Part shown: positions 16,993 to 25,168 of the stretch, one piece after another
Position numbering within the stretch: position 1 is the first letter of the stretch
Layout: each line of letters opens with the position of its first letter
Origin: Desulfitobacterium_A sp034927245
GTDB lineage: Bacteria; Bacillota; Desulfitobacteriia; Desulfitobacteriales; Desulfitobacteriaceae
DNA: 64,000 nt
Assembly (NCBI RefSeq): GCF_034927245.1
Contig: NZ_JAYFQK010000038.1
Coordinates: 151,054-215,053 of the forward strand
Direction of reading: 5' to 3'
Notes under the pieces: generated by a model
The model's database searches: none
What the model was told of the DNA's origin: nothing
Seen by the model: only the letters and a program-made list of their open reading frames with translations
Made by a program: the position numbers and the translations under genes

Positions 16993-17751
16993 ATGCTGGC
17001 CAAAAGAATAATACCGTGCCTGGATGTGCACAAAGGAAAGGTTGTTAAAGGGACAAACTTTATCAACTTACGCGATGCGGGAGATCCCGTAGAATTAGCC
17101 GCGCTCTATGACCATGAAGGAGCGGATGAGCTCGTTTTTTTAGATATTACGGCCTCTTCTGAGGGACGCGAAACCATGATTGATGTTGTGCGCCGCACTG
17201 CGGAGCAAGTCTTTATCCCGTTTACGATTGGGGGAGGCCTGCGTACGCTTGAAGATATTCGCCGGGTTTTGCGCGCAGGTGCGGATAAAGTGTCGCTTAA
17301 TACTTCTGCCGTCCAAAATCCCAACATTATTAAAGAAGGTGCACATGCCTTCGGAAGCCAATGTATCGTTGTAGCGGTCGATGCGCGTCAAAAGGAAGCA
17401 GGCGGTTGGGAAGTGTTCATCCACGGAGGACGGACAGCAACCGGCAAGGATGTTCTGGAGTGGGTCCAAGAAGTGGAACAGCTCGGGGCAGGTGAGATTC
17501 TGCTGACCTCTATGGATCGTGACGGTACGAAAAACGGTTATGACTTGGAATTGACCCGAGCGGTAAGCCGAGCCGTTTCGCTGCCGGTAATTGCCAGCGG
17601 CGGGGTAGGAAACCTGGGGCATATTGCCGAGGGCCTAACAGCCGGTGAAGCAGATGCGGCTTTAGCGGCCTCGATTTTTCATTATCGGGAGTATAGCATT
17701 GCCGAAACAAAACGCTATTTAGAAGAGCGAAAAATACCTGTGCGTTGGTAA
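16993..17751 (+). CDS. hisF: Imidazole glycerol phosphate synthase cyclase subunit HisF
   Basis: A 252-residue TIM barrel partner of HisH that closes the imidazole ring and releases AICAR. It starts MLAKRIIPCLDVHKGK and contains FTIGGGLRT and TSMDRDGTKNGYD, giving both catalytic Asp residues. ATG 16993 is preceded by GGGGAGGTG at good spacing; an in-frame GTG at 16984 lies inside that site. Confidence 0.95.
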   Translation: MLAKRIIPCLDVHKGKVVKGTNFINLRDAGDPVELAALYDHEGADELVFLDITASSEGRETMIDVVRRTAEQVFIPFTIGGGLRTLEDIRRVLRAGADKVSLNTSAVQNPNIIKEGAHAFGSQCIVVAVDARQKEAGGWEVFIHGGRTATGKDVLEWVQEVEQLGAGEILLTSMDRDGTKNGYDLELTRAVSRAVSLPVIASGGVGNLGHIAEGLTAGEADAALAASIFHYREYSIAETKRYLEERKIPVRW

Positions 17752-17772
17752 ATATGAAGAAATGGAGGAAGA

Positions 17773-18489
17773 ATGATGAGTGAAAGTAGGGAAAGTTTTC
17801 CTATCCTTCAAAAAATAAAGTGGAATGCGGACGGACTGGTTCCCGCTGTAGTTCAGGATGTTGAAACCCGTGAAGTCCTGATGCTTGCTTATATGAATGA
17901 AGAATCCTTGCGCCGGACTTTGAGCGAAAAGCAATCATGGTATTATAGCCGCAGCCGTCAGTCTTTATGGAGAAAAGGAGAAACCTCAGGTCATACTCAG
18001 GAAGTGATCGATATCAAGTTTGACTGTGATCAGGATGCAGTTCTGTTGACCGTGAAACAAACGGGAATGGCTTGTCATGAAAATTACTTCAGTTGTTTTC
18101 ATTATAAAGTTGAGGATGAGCGGAGCGCTGCATTTAGAACAGTGGGCGAACCTGAAGTCCGTGCGGATATCCCTCTGGGTCAAACCCTGGAAATGTTAGC
18201 CCAAGTGATTCATACGCGCAATTTGGAGCGCCCGGAGGGGGCGTATACAACTTATCTTTTTGCAAAAGGGATTGACAAAATCCTTAAGAAAGTCGGGGAG
18301 GAAAGCGCTGAATCGATTATTGCCGCCAAGAACAATGATCCCGTGGAAATTCGTAGTGAGGTTTCAGATTTGTTCTACCACCTTTTGGTTATGCTTGAAG
18401 ATCGAGGCGTGGATTTAAAAGAGATTTCGCAAGAGCTTTTGGGCCGTCAAAATAAGAAACATGAGAAAGATTATACCTTGTCCAATTGA
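17773..18489 (+). CDS. hisIE: Bifunctional PR-AMP cyclohydrolase / PR-ATP pyrophosphohydrolase HisIE
   Basis: A 238-residue fusion. Residues about 15-120 are the HisI cyclohydrolase (VLMLAYMNEESL, WYYSRSRQSLWRKGE, zinc Cys residues in DCDQDAV and TGMACHENYF). Residues about 135-230 are the HisE pyrophosphohydrolase (EESAESIIAAKN, SDLFYHLLVML). It catalyses steps two and three of the pathway and closes the operon. GGAGG precedes two adjacent ATGs (17773 and 17776); either may be used. No clear terminator is seen before the convergent methylase gene. Confidence 0.95.
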   Translation: MMSESRESFPILQKIKWNADGLVPAVVQDVETREVLMLAYMNEESLRRTLSEKQSWYYSRSRQSLWRKGETSGHTQEVIDIKFDCDQDAVLLTVKQTGMACHENYFSCFHYKVEDERSAAFRTVGEPEVRADIPLGQTLEMLAQVIHTRNLERPEGAYTTYLFAKGIDKILKKVGEESAESIIAAKNNDPVEIRSEVSDLFYHLLVMLEDRGVDLKEISQELLGRQNKKHEKDYTLSN

Positions 18490-18509
18490 AAAGATCGTTA
18501 AAAGCGTTC

Positions 18510-20630
18510 TCACCTTGATAGAAATTTTACTTCGGCAAATTTTTCTAGAATTAAGCTGCGTTGCTGAAAATTTAGGTTGTAAAGTTCCATGACCAGTGCA
18601 TCGATTTTTTCATAGAGGTCTGCCCGAACGGTATTATCAGCGGCGGCCAGCAGCATATCAACATGTTTGACAATGACATGTTGTTTTTTTATGTCACAAG
18701 GGGGAATAGGAATCGATTCGATATGCTTGCGCAAGACTTTGATCGAAGAAAAAGTGATCGAATGGAAGAACTGGGCAGCCCGCGAATTTAAAACAGCAAG
18801 GATATATTTTATGGCGTATCCCGGCAACTGCGGAATCAAGACATTTGCACTGTTAAGGGATAGGGTTTGTCGGTTATCGTAGGTAAAAACTAAATTTTGG
18901 TTGATGAATCGATACAGTAATTTTTCGGGGGCACGATAGAGTGTTTCGGGGGCAACTTGTTGAAATTTCTGAGGTTCAAAGACGATATAGTTTTCACTGG
19001 GGTAAAAGTTGTATTTAAAAAGATCATTGCCTTTGAGAATAGGCTCAGCGTTGGGAGAGGGCTTGGGGAGAATCCAATCCTTATTATTGCCTGTGACGAT
19101 GCCCAGTGCGAAGTCGGCATTCCCTTTCAAAAACTGAATGCCGGGGAGGGATTTCATATGCTCGATAACTTGATCATCGAGGTTTGAAGCTTTCACATTA
19201 AAAATATACATATTATTTTCATAAAAGCGCCGTTGGGGAATTGATTGAATTCTGTCTTCGGCAGAGACGAGAATTTCATGATCACTGCGGACGGGATGTT
19301 CGGGGTTCCTGACGATAAGGGTAATGGTTGGGGTAAAGACTTTGGAAAATTGTTGCCCCAGCAACTCAATATCGAGGATTTCAGTGGTTTCCAGGATGAG
19401 CCTGCGGATTGGGCTATGAAGCCGGACATTCAGCAAGGCCTCGGGAAGAACATAGCTGAGAATGCCATTGGGTTTTAAGAGGCTGAGCCCATACTCTAAA
19501 AATAAACAAAAGGATTCAAGTGAAGCCTGTGCGGTGGTGAATTTCTCTTTAAGCAGGTTAATTTCTTCCGCTGTATAGCTATAACCCCACGGAGGATTGC
19601 CGATAACCAGATCGAAATTTCCACGATCATTTTGAGCAAAGAGATCACCATAGTTTTCCAAAGTATTGCGGCATTCGATATGATAGACCGCGGGGGTCTC
19701 GGGGGTTTCCCGTAATAACTCAAGATTAATCTTGGCTAAGGTAACGGCAGTCTGATCAAGATCGTATGCAAATAAGCCCTCTTGCAGTAAACGTGTTTCC
19801 GCTTCCTCCATACTTAGTCCATCATTTAAGAGCTGAGATCTTAGCGCTAAAAAGAGCTTAATAAGAAAGTTTCCTGATCCGCAGCAAGGATCGATCATTT
19901 TAGGCAAAGCGGTTTCCGACAAAGATTTGAGACTTTTGTCGACGAGAGAGTCCACGAGGGTAGAAGGCGTGTAATAACTTCCATTTGTTTTGCGATGGTT
20001 CAGGTTGGATAAAGACATATAAAGTAACCCAAGCAAGTCCTCTCCAGAAATAAATGATAAATCAAGTCGGTGAATTTCACGGAGAATCTTCAATTGGGCT
20101 TCGGAAGATTTTTGGCGAAAATCATAAAGAGCCAGAAAAAGGCCCGCACTGCTTCCCAGGTTAAGCTTTCCCTCACCTGCAAGTTCGCTCAAGCTGAGTT
20201 CCTTGAATTGGGGGGGAACTTCCAACCGTCTACGGCAAACGAATAAACCTAAGGCGACTTCTAATAAAATCAGTGGGAAGTTTATTTCTATCGATGATCG
20301 ATTAACAATCCGAAGGATTTCTTCGGCATAATTTTGATATTCTTCTGACTTGACATATTCGGCAGGGATATATGTCCCTTCAATTGCTTTTTTATTGCGC
20401 CTGCTTTTAAGGCGGGGTGAAGCCCCGGATTCTATTTCCCTTTTTAGGCTTAGAATCTCATCTTCGTCAAATACAAGGGAGCGGCCTTCGGCTAGAGCAC
20501 GAATTTTACCTGACTTAATCCAATTCCTAACAGTTGCGGTAGAGATGGATAAGAGAGACGCAGCTTCGTTTATATGGATAAACTTGGGAGTCTTTTGGCC
20601 GGAGCTATCGTTTTTATTATTCAGAGTCAT
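18510..20630 (-). CDS. HTH-fused N6-adenine DNA methyltransferase, orphan
   Basis: A 706-residue protein. Residues about 15-65 form an excisionase/MerR-like helix-turn-helix (HINEAASLLSISTATVRNWI). Then come a helical region, the methylase core with TNGSYYTP (about 215), the SAM loop DPCCGSGNFL (about 247) and the catalytic NPPWGY (about 344), and a TaqI-like target-recognition C-terminus (about 500-690). This matches Eco57I/TaqI-type adenine methylases. No endonuclease motif or neighbouring restriction gene is seen. ATG 20630 follows AGGAGAACTTC. The DNA-binding N-terminus suggests site-guided methylation or self-regulation; this is inference. Confidence 0.8.
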   Translation of the reverse strand: MTLNNKNDSSGQKTPKFIHINEAASLLSISTATVRNWIKSGKIRALAEGRSLVFDEDEILSLKREIESGASPRLKSRRNKKAIEGTYIPAEYVKSEEYQNYAEEILRIVNRSSIEINFPLILLEVALGLFVCRRRLEVPPQFKELSLSELAGEGKLNLGSSAGLFLALYDFRQKSSEAQLKILREIHRLDLSFISGEDLLGLLYMSLSNLNHRKTNGSYYTPSTLVDSLVDKSLKSLSETALPKMIDPCCGSGNFLIKLFLALRSQLLNDGLSMEEAETRLLQEGLFAYDLDQTAVTLAKINLELLRETPETPAVYHIECRNTLENYGDLFAQNDRGNFDLVIGNPPWGYSYTAEEINLLKEKFTTAQASLESFCLFLEYGLSLLKPNGILSYVLPEALLNVRLHSPIRRLILETTEILDIELLGQQFSKVFTPTITLIVRNPEHPVRSDHEILVSAEDRIQSIPQRRFYENNMYIFNVKASNLDDQVIEHMKSLPGIQFLKGNADFALGIVTGNNKDWILPKPSPNAEPILKGNDLFKYNFYPSENYIVFEPQKFQQVAPETLYRAPEKLLYRFINQNLVFTYDNRQTLSLNSANVLIPQLPGYAIKYILAVLNSRAAQFFHSITFSSIKVLRKHIESIPIPPCDIKKQHVIVKHVDMLLAAADNTVRADLYEKIDALVMELYNLNFQQRSLILEKFAEVKFLSR

Positions 20631-20794
20631 GAAGTTCTCCTCTTAGATAAAGTGGGTTCTTGTTCCTCGTAAATTCGACATTAAAAATATGATTCCTTCT
20701 AAAAAGAAGACAGGATATGGCAGGAAAATTCCGGTGTACTGAGAAACAATTATGAAGAAATGAATAAAAGTAGATGAGAGGAGAAGATAAAAAA

Positions 20795-21046
20795 ATGGGT
20801 AATCCCTGCGGCATGACACGCGCTAATATTCTGGAGAAAAGCGAAGTAAAGGGTGTCCCTATTTACTTTGGCACCGGGGTAAACCCCGTGAATTCTCCTG
20901 CCCAGTTCTTTGTGGCTTGGGGAAAGGGGGTTTTAGAAGGAGGACTGATTCGTACCTTTAACAGTGAACAAGCGGATTATGGGTTTCTATGGTTTATTGA
21001 TGAAGATGAGGCCCTGGAGAGGTACAGTTTATTGAAGCAAATTTAA
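20795..21046 (+). CDS. Small hypothetical protein
   Basis: An 83-residue protein I do not recognise. ATG 20795 is chosen because AGGAG lies 10 bp upstream, while an earlier in-frame ATG at 20774 has no site. It begins MGNPCGM and contains a PAQFFVAWGKGVLEGG segment and an acidic C-terminus (FIDEDEALERY). No transmembrane segment is predicted. It is divergent from the methylase and precedes the signalling module. Confidence 0.5.
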   Translation: MGNPCGMTRANILEKSEVKGVPIYFGTGVNPVNSPAQFFVAWGKGVLEGGLIRTFNSEQADYGFLWFIDEDEALERYSLLKQI

Positions 21047-21166
21047 TAAAAAGTAAAAATAGAAGTTTTTATGAAATTATATAGTTTTAGGCAGGATTGT
21101 ATAAATAAGCATAGAATCATAATTAGGTTGAAGTCAATTCTAATATCTTACTTGTGGAGGCATCAT

Positions 21167-22267
21167 ATGGAAAATGAAAGTCATCGATACCCTGTGAGTT
21201 TGTGCTTTGAGACGGGATATTGCCCCGATGCAGTGATTGAGGTGGCTTCACGTGTTTTCGAGGCGGCCCAAGAAGGAATTTGCATGACTGATGCAAACGG
21301 AAGAATTGAGTTTGTTAACCCTGCATTTACGCAAATGACGGGTTATACATTTGAGGAAGTTTTAGGTAAAAACCCGCGCATACTTAAATCAGGTCGACAC
21401 AAACATGACTTCTATCGCAAGATGTGGCAGGATCTTAGTCAAAATGGCCAATGGCAGGGTGAGATTTGGAATAAACGCAAGAACGGGGAGATCTTTCCCG
21501 AGGCGTTAGCAATTCATGCGGTTTATAACTCAAAGTCTGAAATAACCCACTATTTTGCGATTTTTAGTGATATTACAGCGGATATGAAGCGACGCAAAGA
21601 GGTGGAATTAGGGGGCAGGATTCAGAAGAACATTTTGCGACCGGACTTTGTCCATGAGCAATTGAAGATGAAGAGCATATTTCTTCCTTATGATTACCTC
21701 AGCGGAGACTCTTATGATTATCGTTGGGATGAGGAAGATCAAATCTTCAAGGGGTTTCTCTTTGATGTCATGGGGCATGGAATTGTGACCTCTTTGCAAG
21801 TGTCTGCATTAAGGGCCATTTTTCGGTATGTCGTCTCCAAAAATATTTCTCTGGCCGAAAAAATGGAATGGTTGAACCATGAAAGCATCGCCATCTTACC
21901 TGATGATTTCTTTGCGGGGGTGATCCTTTTTAATATCGATCTTTTGCGGGGAACATTAACGTACTGTATGGCGGGAATTAATCATTTCTTGCTTTCAACC
22001 GGGCAAGAATCGGGAATAAGAACGGTGGGTCAACCGGGGCTCTATTTAGGCATATCCGCACAGGAAAAATATGAGGAACATCAATGTCCGTTTGGGCCCG
22101 GGGACGGAGCTATTTTTTTAACGGATGGCTTTATGGATCAGCTGCAGGAGAAAAAGATTCCGTTAACTATGGATATCACAAGCCTTATGGAAGTATTAAA
22201 TTCATCATTCTTTCGCAAAAATTTAGCGGATGATGCTACTGCATTAAGCTTTACACGCCCAAAATAG
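21167..22267 (+). CDS. PAS-domain SpoIIE-type PP2C phosphatase (RsbU-like)
   Basis: A 366-residue cytoplasmic protein. A PAS sensor fills about residues 25-145 (GICMTDANGRIEFVNPAFTQ, then GYTFEEVLGKNPR). A SpoIIE/PP2C phosphatase domain follows at about 165-360, with Asp-bearing motifs SGDSYDY, FDVMGHG, TDGFMD and DDATAL for metal binding. It should dephosphorylate the STAS protein encoded two genes downstream in response to a signal sensed by PAS. ATG 21167 follows TGGAGG; an open frame reaches back to 21071 without a site. Confidence 0.85.
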   Translation: MENESHRYPVSLCFETGYCPDAVIEVASRVFEAAQEGICMTDANGRIEFVNPAFTQMTGYTFEEVLGKNPRILKSGRHKHDFYRKMWQDLSQNGQWQGEIWNKRKNGEIFPEALAIHAVYNSKSEITHYFAIFSDITADMKRRKEVELGGRIQKNILRPDFVHEQLKMKSIFLPYDYLSGDSYDYRWDEEDQIFKGFLFDVMGHGIVTSLQVSALRAIFRYVVSKNISLAEKMEWLNHESIAILPDDFFAGVILFNIDLLRGTLTYCMAGINHFLLSTGQESGIRTVGQPGLYLGISAQEKYEEHQCPFGPGDGAIFLTDGFMDQLQEKKIPLTMDITSLMEVLNSSFFRKNLADDATALSFTRPK

Positions 22268-22284
22268 GGAAGAGGAGAAATAAT

Positions 22285-22722
22285 ATGCGTCAAAAACTAA
22301 TGCGGTGTACATTTGCGACAGAACAAGAATATCGCACGAAGCGCGAAGACGTTCACCGATGTATTGAGCAAGCATTAATAGAATTGTCCGGTGATGAAAT
22401 AACCATGGTTGAAATCGCCATCAACGAAGCGCTCAATAATGCTTTTAGAGCGGCTTCCGGACAATCTACAGTGCCTGCGGTTACGTTTAGTCTCTTCCTG
22501 TTGGATTCCCAGTACTTCTTTGTTCGCGTTAAGGATGCCGGGGGTGGTTTCTGTACGGAAAGACTTTTGTCAAAGTTTCCTTCACGTGAATGTGAGGATA
22601 ATAGGGATTGGCAATGGGGGGAATCCGGCCGCGGTTTGTTTATAATAGAGCAGGTTATGGACCACGTACACTATAATGCTAAAGGAAATGCAGTTTCTTT
22701 ACTAAAAAATATCAGTCATTGA
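22285..22722 (+). CDS. Anti-sigma-factor-like serine kinase (RsbW/SpoIIAB-type HATPase)
   Basis: A 145-residue GHKL ATPase. The N box is EIAINEALNNAF, the G1 box VKDAGGGF and the G2 box GESGRGLFII. This is the size and layout of RsbW/SpoIIAB anti-sigma kinases, which bind a sigma factor or other partner and phosphorylate a STAS antagonist. It lies between the phosphatase and the STAS gene, giving a complete partner switch, but no sigma factor gene is adjacent. AGAGGAG precedes ATG 22285. Confidence 0.82.
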   Translation: MRQKLMRCTFATEQEYRTKREDVHRCIEQALIELSGDEITMVEIAINEALNNAFRAASGQSTVPAVTFSLFLLDSQYFFVRVKDAGGGFCTERLLSKFPSRECEDNRDWQWGESGRGLFIIEQVMDHVHYNAKGNAVSLLKNISH

Positions 22723-22750
22723 ATAAGTAATTATACGAGGAGGAGCAAAT

Positions 22751-23053
22751 ATGTCATTTGAAATCAGTGTTAACCAACAAGAGGTCTTGGTGATTGTAGA
22801 GGGCAAGATATTTGTTGAAGATGCGGCACAGCTTAGGGAAAAGCTTCTCGAATTGATCGACCAGGGACATCGTCGCTTTATTATAGATATGCATAAGGCG
22901 ATATATATCGATAGTTCAGGGCTGGGTGTTTTGGTTGCTATTCATAAACGTGCCATCGAAAATGGAGGGGGTGTTGTGATTAGAGGCTTGCAGGGAGTTG
23001 TTAAGGATCTTTTCCTTATGACTCGTCTCAATAAGGTATTTGAAATGGATTAG
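22751..23053 (+). CDS. STAS-domain anti-sigma factor antagonist
   Basis: A 100-residue single-domain STAS protein of the SpoIIAA/RsbV type. The conserved phosphorylation Ser lies in IYIDSSGLGVLVAIHK. It should cycle between a kinase-phosphorylated inactive state and a phosphatase-restored state that binds the kinase. The strong GAGGAGG site precedes ATG 22751. It ends 25 bp before the chemoreceptor gene. Confidence 0.9.
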   Translation: MSFEISVNQQEVLVIVEGKIFVEDAAQLREKLLELIDQGHRRFIIDMHKAIYIDSSGLGVLVAIHKRAIENGGGVVIRGLQGVVKDLFLMTRLNKVFEMD

Positions 23054-23078
23054 GGTATTAGGAAGAAGGTGACAGTCC

Positions 23079-25130
23079 GTGAAACAATCGGTTCGGTTTC
23101 GTATTCTTGGCGGGTATTTTGGAATTATCATAATTTTTATCGCAGCATTATCAGTAAGCTCCTATTTTCATAGCAAAGTCAATTTAGCCGTTGATGAGGT
23201 AATTAACCACTCAAATATTTTAACCTTGTCCAAGGATTTGATGATAGGTATCCACAGTGCGGATGATAATATGATTCGAATCAGCAATGCTCAAACGGTT
23301 GATGAGCGTAAACCTTTGATTGACGCTTACCAGGCAGATTTAGAGAAGATGAATCAAACCCTTGCAAATTTAAACAACCTTGACCTTACACCGGCTGATC
23401 AACAGGATCTCCGGAAGTTCAAAGACATGTTAAAGAACTATACGCAAGGCAATGAAAAGATTATCCAAAGTACACCGGGAACTGCCCTGGGGGTTTCTGG
23501 GCAAAACATGTTTGAACCGCTTGTAGTTCTGCTTGAAGGATTTAATCAAAGGCAAAGCGATACTTTGCAGGTGAACCAACAAGGAATCTTCAACAATATC
23601 AACAGGGCAAGCCGGGATACCCTAGTTGGAAGTATTTTGGCAATAATCGCGGCCCTTTTTATCGGCTTAGCTCTTTCCCGCTGGATCATCCGCGAAATCA
23701 ATCAATTGCAGGAAACCATGAGCAGGGCTGGGTTAGGAGATCTCGCGGTTGTTGCGGAAGTTAAATCAAACGATGAATTCGGAGACTTAAACGCGGCCTT
23801 TAATGTGATGGTGTCACGATTAGCGGAACTCGTGAAACAGGCTAGGGATGTTTCAAGTAATTTGGCAGCCTCTTCTCAGCAGCTTGCGGCAACGAGTGAA
23901 GAGGTCACCGTTTCTGTGGGCGAGGTCAGCGGGAGTATGCAAAAGGTAGCAAATGATGCTGACCAAGGAACTAAATCAATCGTTGAGGCTTCTCAGGTCT
24001 TGCTTGAACTTTCATCATTAACACAAATTGCCAGGAAGCAAAGTCAATCCGCTGCTGCGAGCTCTCAAACGACCTTGGAAACAGCAGAAAGCGGGAAAAA
24101 GACCGTCGAAGATGCTGTGGGCAGAATGGCCACGATTCGCACGAAGACGCTTGAAACAGAAGAGTTAATGGCAACCCTAAGTGAACTTTCCCAACAGATT
24201 GATTCAATTACCGAAACAATCACAGGGCTTGCCGATCAGACCAATCTCTTAGCTCTCAACGCAGCCATTGAAGCAGCCCGCGCGGGAGAATCCGGAAGAG
24301 GGTTTGCTGTCGTGGCTGAGGAGGTTCGTAAATTAGCCGAACTTTCGACCCAAGGGGCTAAAGATGCGTCAGGCTTAGTTCAAAAAGTGCTCATCGGGGT
24401 CAATGCAGCGGTTCAATCCACCAAAGACAGCCGTGAGGAAGTTGAAATCGGTGTTCAGATTATGAACCGAGCCGGAGAGGCGTTGAACAACATTTATGAG
24501 GCAGTGCAAAATACGGCTAAGGATGTTCAATACAGCGTTGAGGTCACAGATTCGGAGGTAGCAAGCTCCGATAAGATTGTCCAATTGATTAACACTGTTG
24601 CAAGTGTAATCGAGGGAACTTCCGCACAGGCGCAGGTAGTAGCTGCTTCCACGGAAGAAATCAATGCTTCCATGGAAACTGTGGCTACGAGCGTTCAAGA
24701 AACCGCAGTCATGGCCCAGGAGCTTAATAGCGATGTAGATCATTTTAAAATTACTAAGGACAAGCTAACCAATAAGGATATTCTCGAAAAAGCAAAAACA
24801 GATCACCTTCTTTGGAAGTCACGCATTGTGAATATGCTTAAAGGGATTGAACAAGTATCCCCTGAAGAAGTTACCTCGCACAAGATGTGTCGGCTGGGAA
24901 AATGGTATAACGCGGAAGAGAATCTCTATAAGGAATTAGCGGAATTCAAAGCGATGGATGAACCGCATCGTTTAGTTCATGAAATGGCTTATGAAGCGGC
25001 GAGCGCATTTCGGCAAGGCGATATTACAAAGGCTCGAAAATGCCTTAAAAAATTAGATCACCAGTCAGGTAAAGTCATTAAATGCTTAAACAGCCTAATC
25101 GAAAAAGAAGAGATGCAAGCTAAAGCATAA
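23079..25130 (+). CDS. Methyl-accepting chemotaxis protein with C-terminal CZB zinc domain
   Basis: A 683-residue receptor. One transmembrane helix is at about 10-30, an extracytoplasmic four-helix region at 35-180, a second helix at 183-205, HAMP at 205-260, and the signalling domain carries the hairpin tip (ITGLADQTNLLALNAAIEAA) at about 380-405. A CZB domain at about 570-670 has the metal pattern H, CRLGKWY, and HRLVHEM. CZB domains bind zinc and tune chemoreceptors to oxidants such as hypochlorite. GTG 23079 follows AGAAGGTG. It is cotranscribed with the partner-switch genes. Confidence 0.9.
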   Translation: MKQSVRFRILGGYFGIIIIFIAALSVSSYFHSKVNLAVDEVINHSNILTLSKDLMIGIHSADDNMIRISNAQTVDERKPLIDAYQADLEKMNQTLANLNNLDLTPADQQDLRKFKDMLKNYTQGNEKIIQSTPGTALGVSGQNMFEPLVVLLEGFNQRQSDTLQVNQQGIFNNINRASRDTLVGSILAIIAALFIGLALSRWIIREINQLQETMSRAGLGDLAVVAEVKSNDEFGDLNAAFNVMVSRLAELVKQARDVSSNLAASSQQLAATSEEVTVSVGEVSGSMQKVANDADQGTKSIVEASQVLLELSSLTQIARKQSQSAAASSQTTLETAESGKKTVEDAVGRMATIRTKTLETEELMATLSELSQQIDSITETITGLADQTNLLALNAAIEAARAGESGRGFAVVAEEVRKLAELSTQGAKDASGLVQKVLIGVNAAVQSTKDSREEVEIGVQIMNRAGEALNNIYEAVQNTAKDVQYSVEVTDSEVASSDKIVQLINTVASVIEGTSAQAQVVAASTEEINASMETVATSVQETAVMAQELNSDVDHFKITKDKLTNKDILEKAKTDHLLWKSRIVNMLKGIEQVSPEEVTSHKMCRLGKWYNAEENLYKELAEFKAMDEPHRLVHEMAYEAASAFRQGDITKARKCLKKLDHQSGKVIKCLNSLIEKEEMQAKA

Positions 25131-25131
25131 A

Positions 25132-25168
25132 AGTAGGGGCCGTTGCAATGCAACGGCCCCTACTTTAG
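25132..25168. terminator. Bidirectional terminator between the chemoreceptor and cstA
   Basis: A 16-bp perfect stem (AGTAGGGGCCGTTGCA with TGCAACGGCCCCTACT, 1-nt centre) between two convergent genes. It has short T runs on each strand and touches the cstA stop. Confidence 0.85.

Noticed and set aside
20640..20790. GGAAAATTCC-centred sequence in the divergent gap
   Set aside because: Only a short imperfect palindrome; no repeat copy or clear regulator site could be supported in this window.
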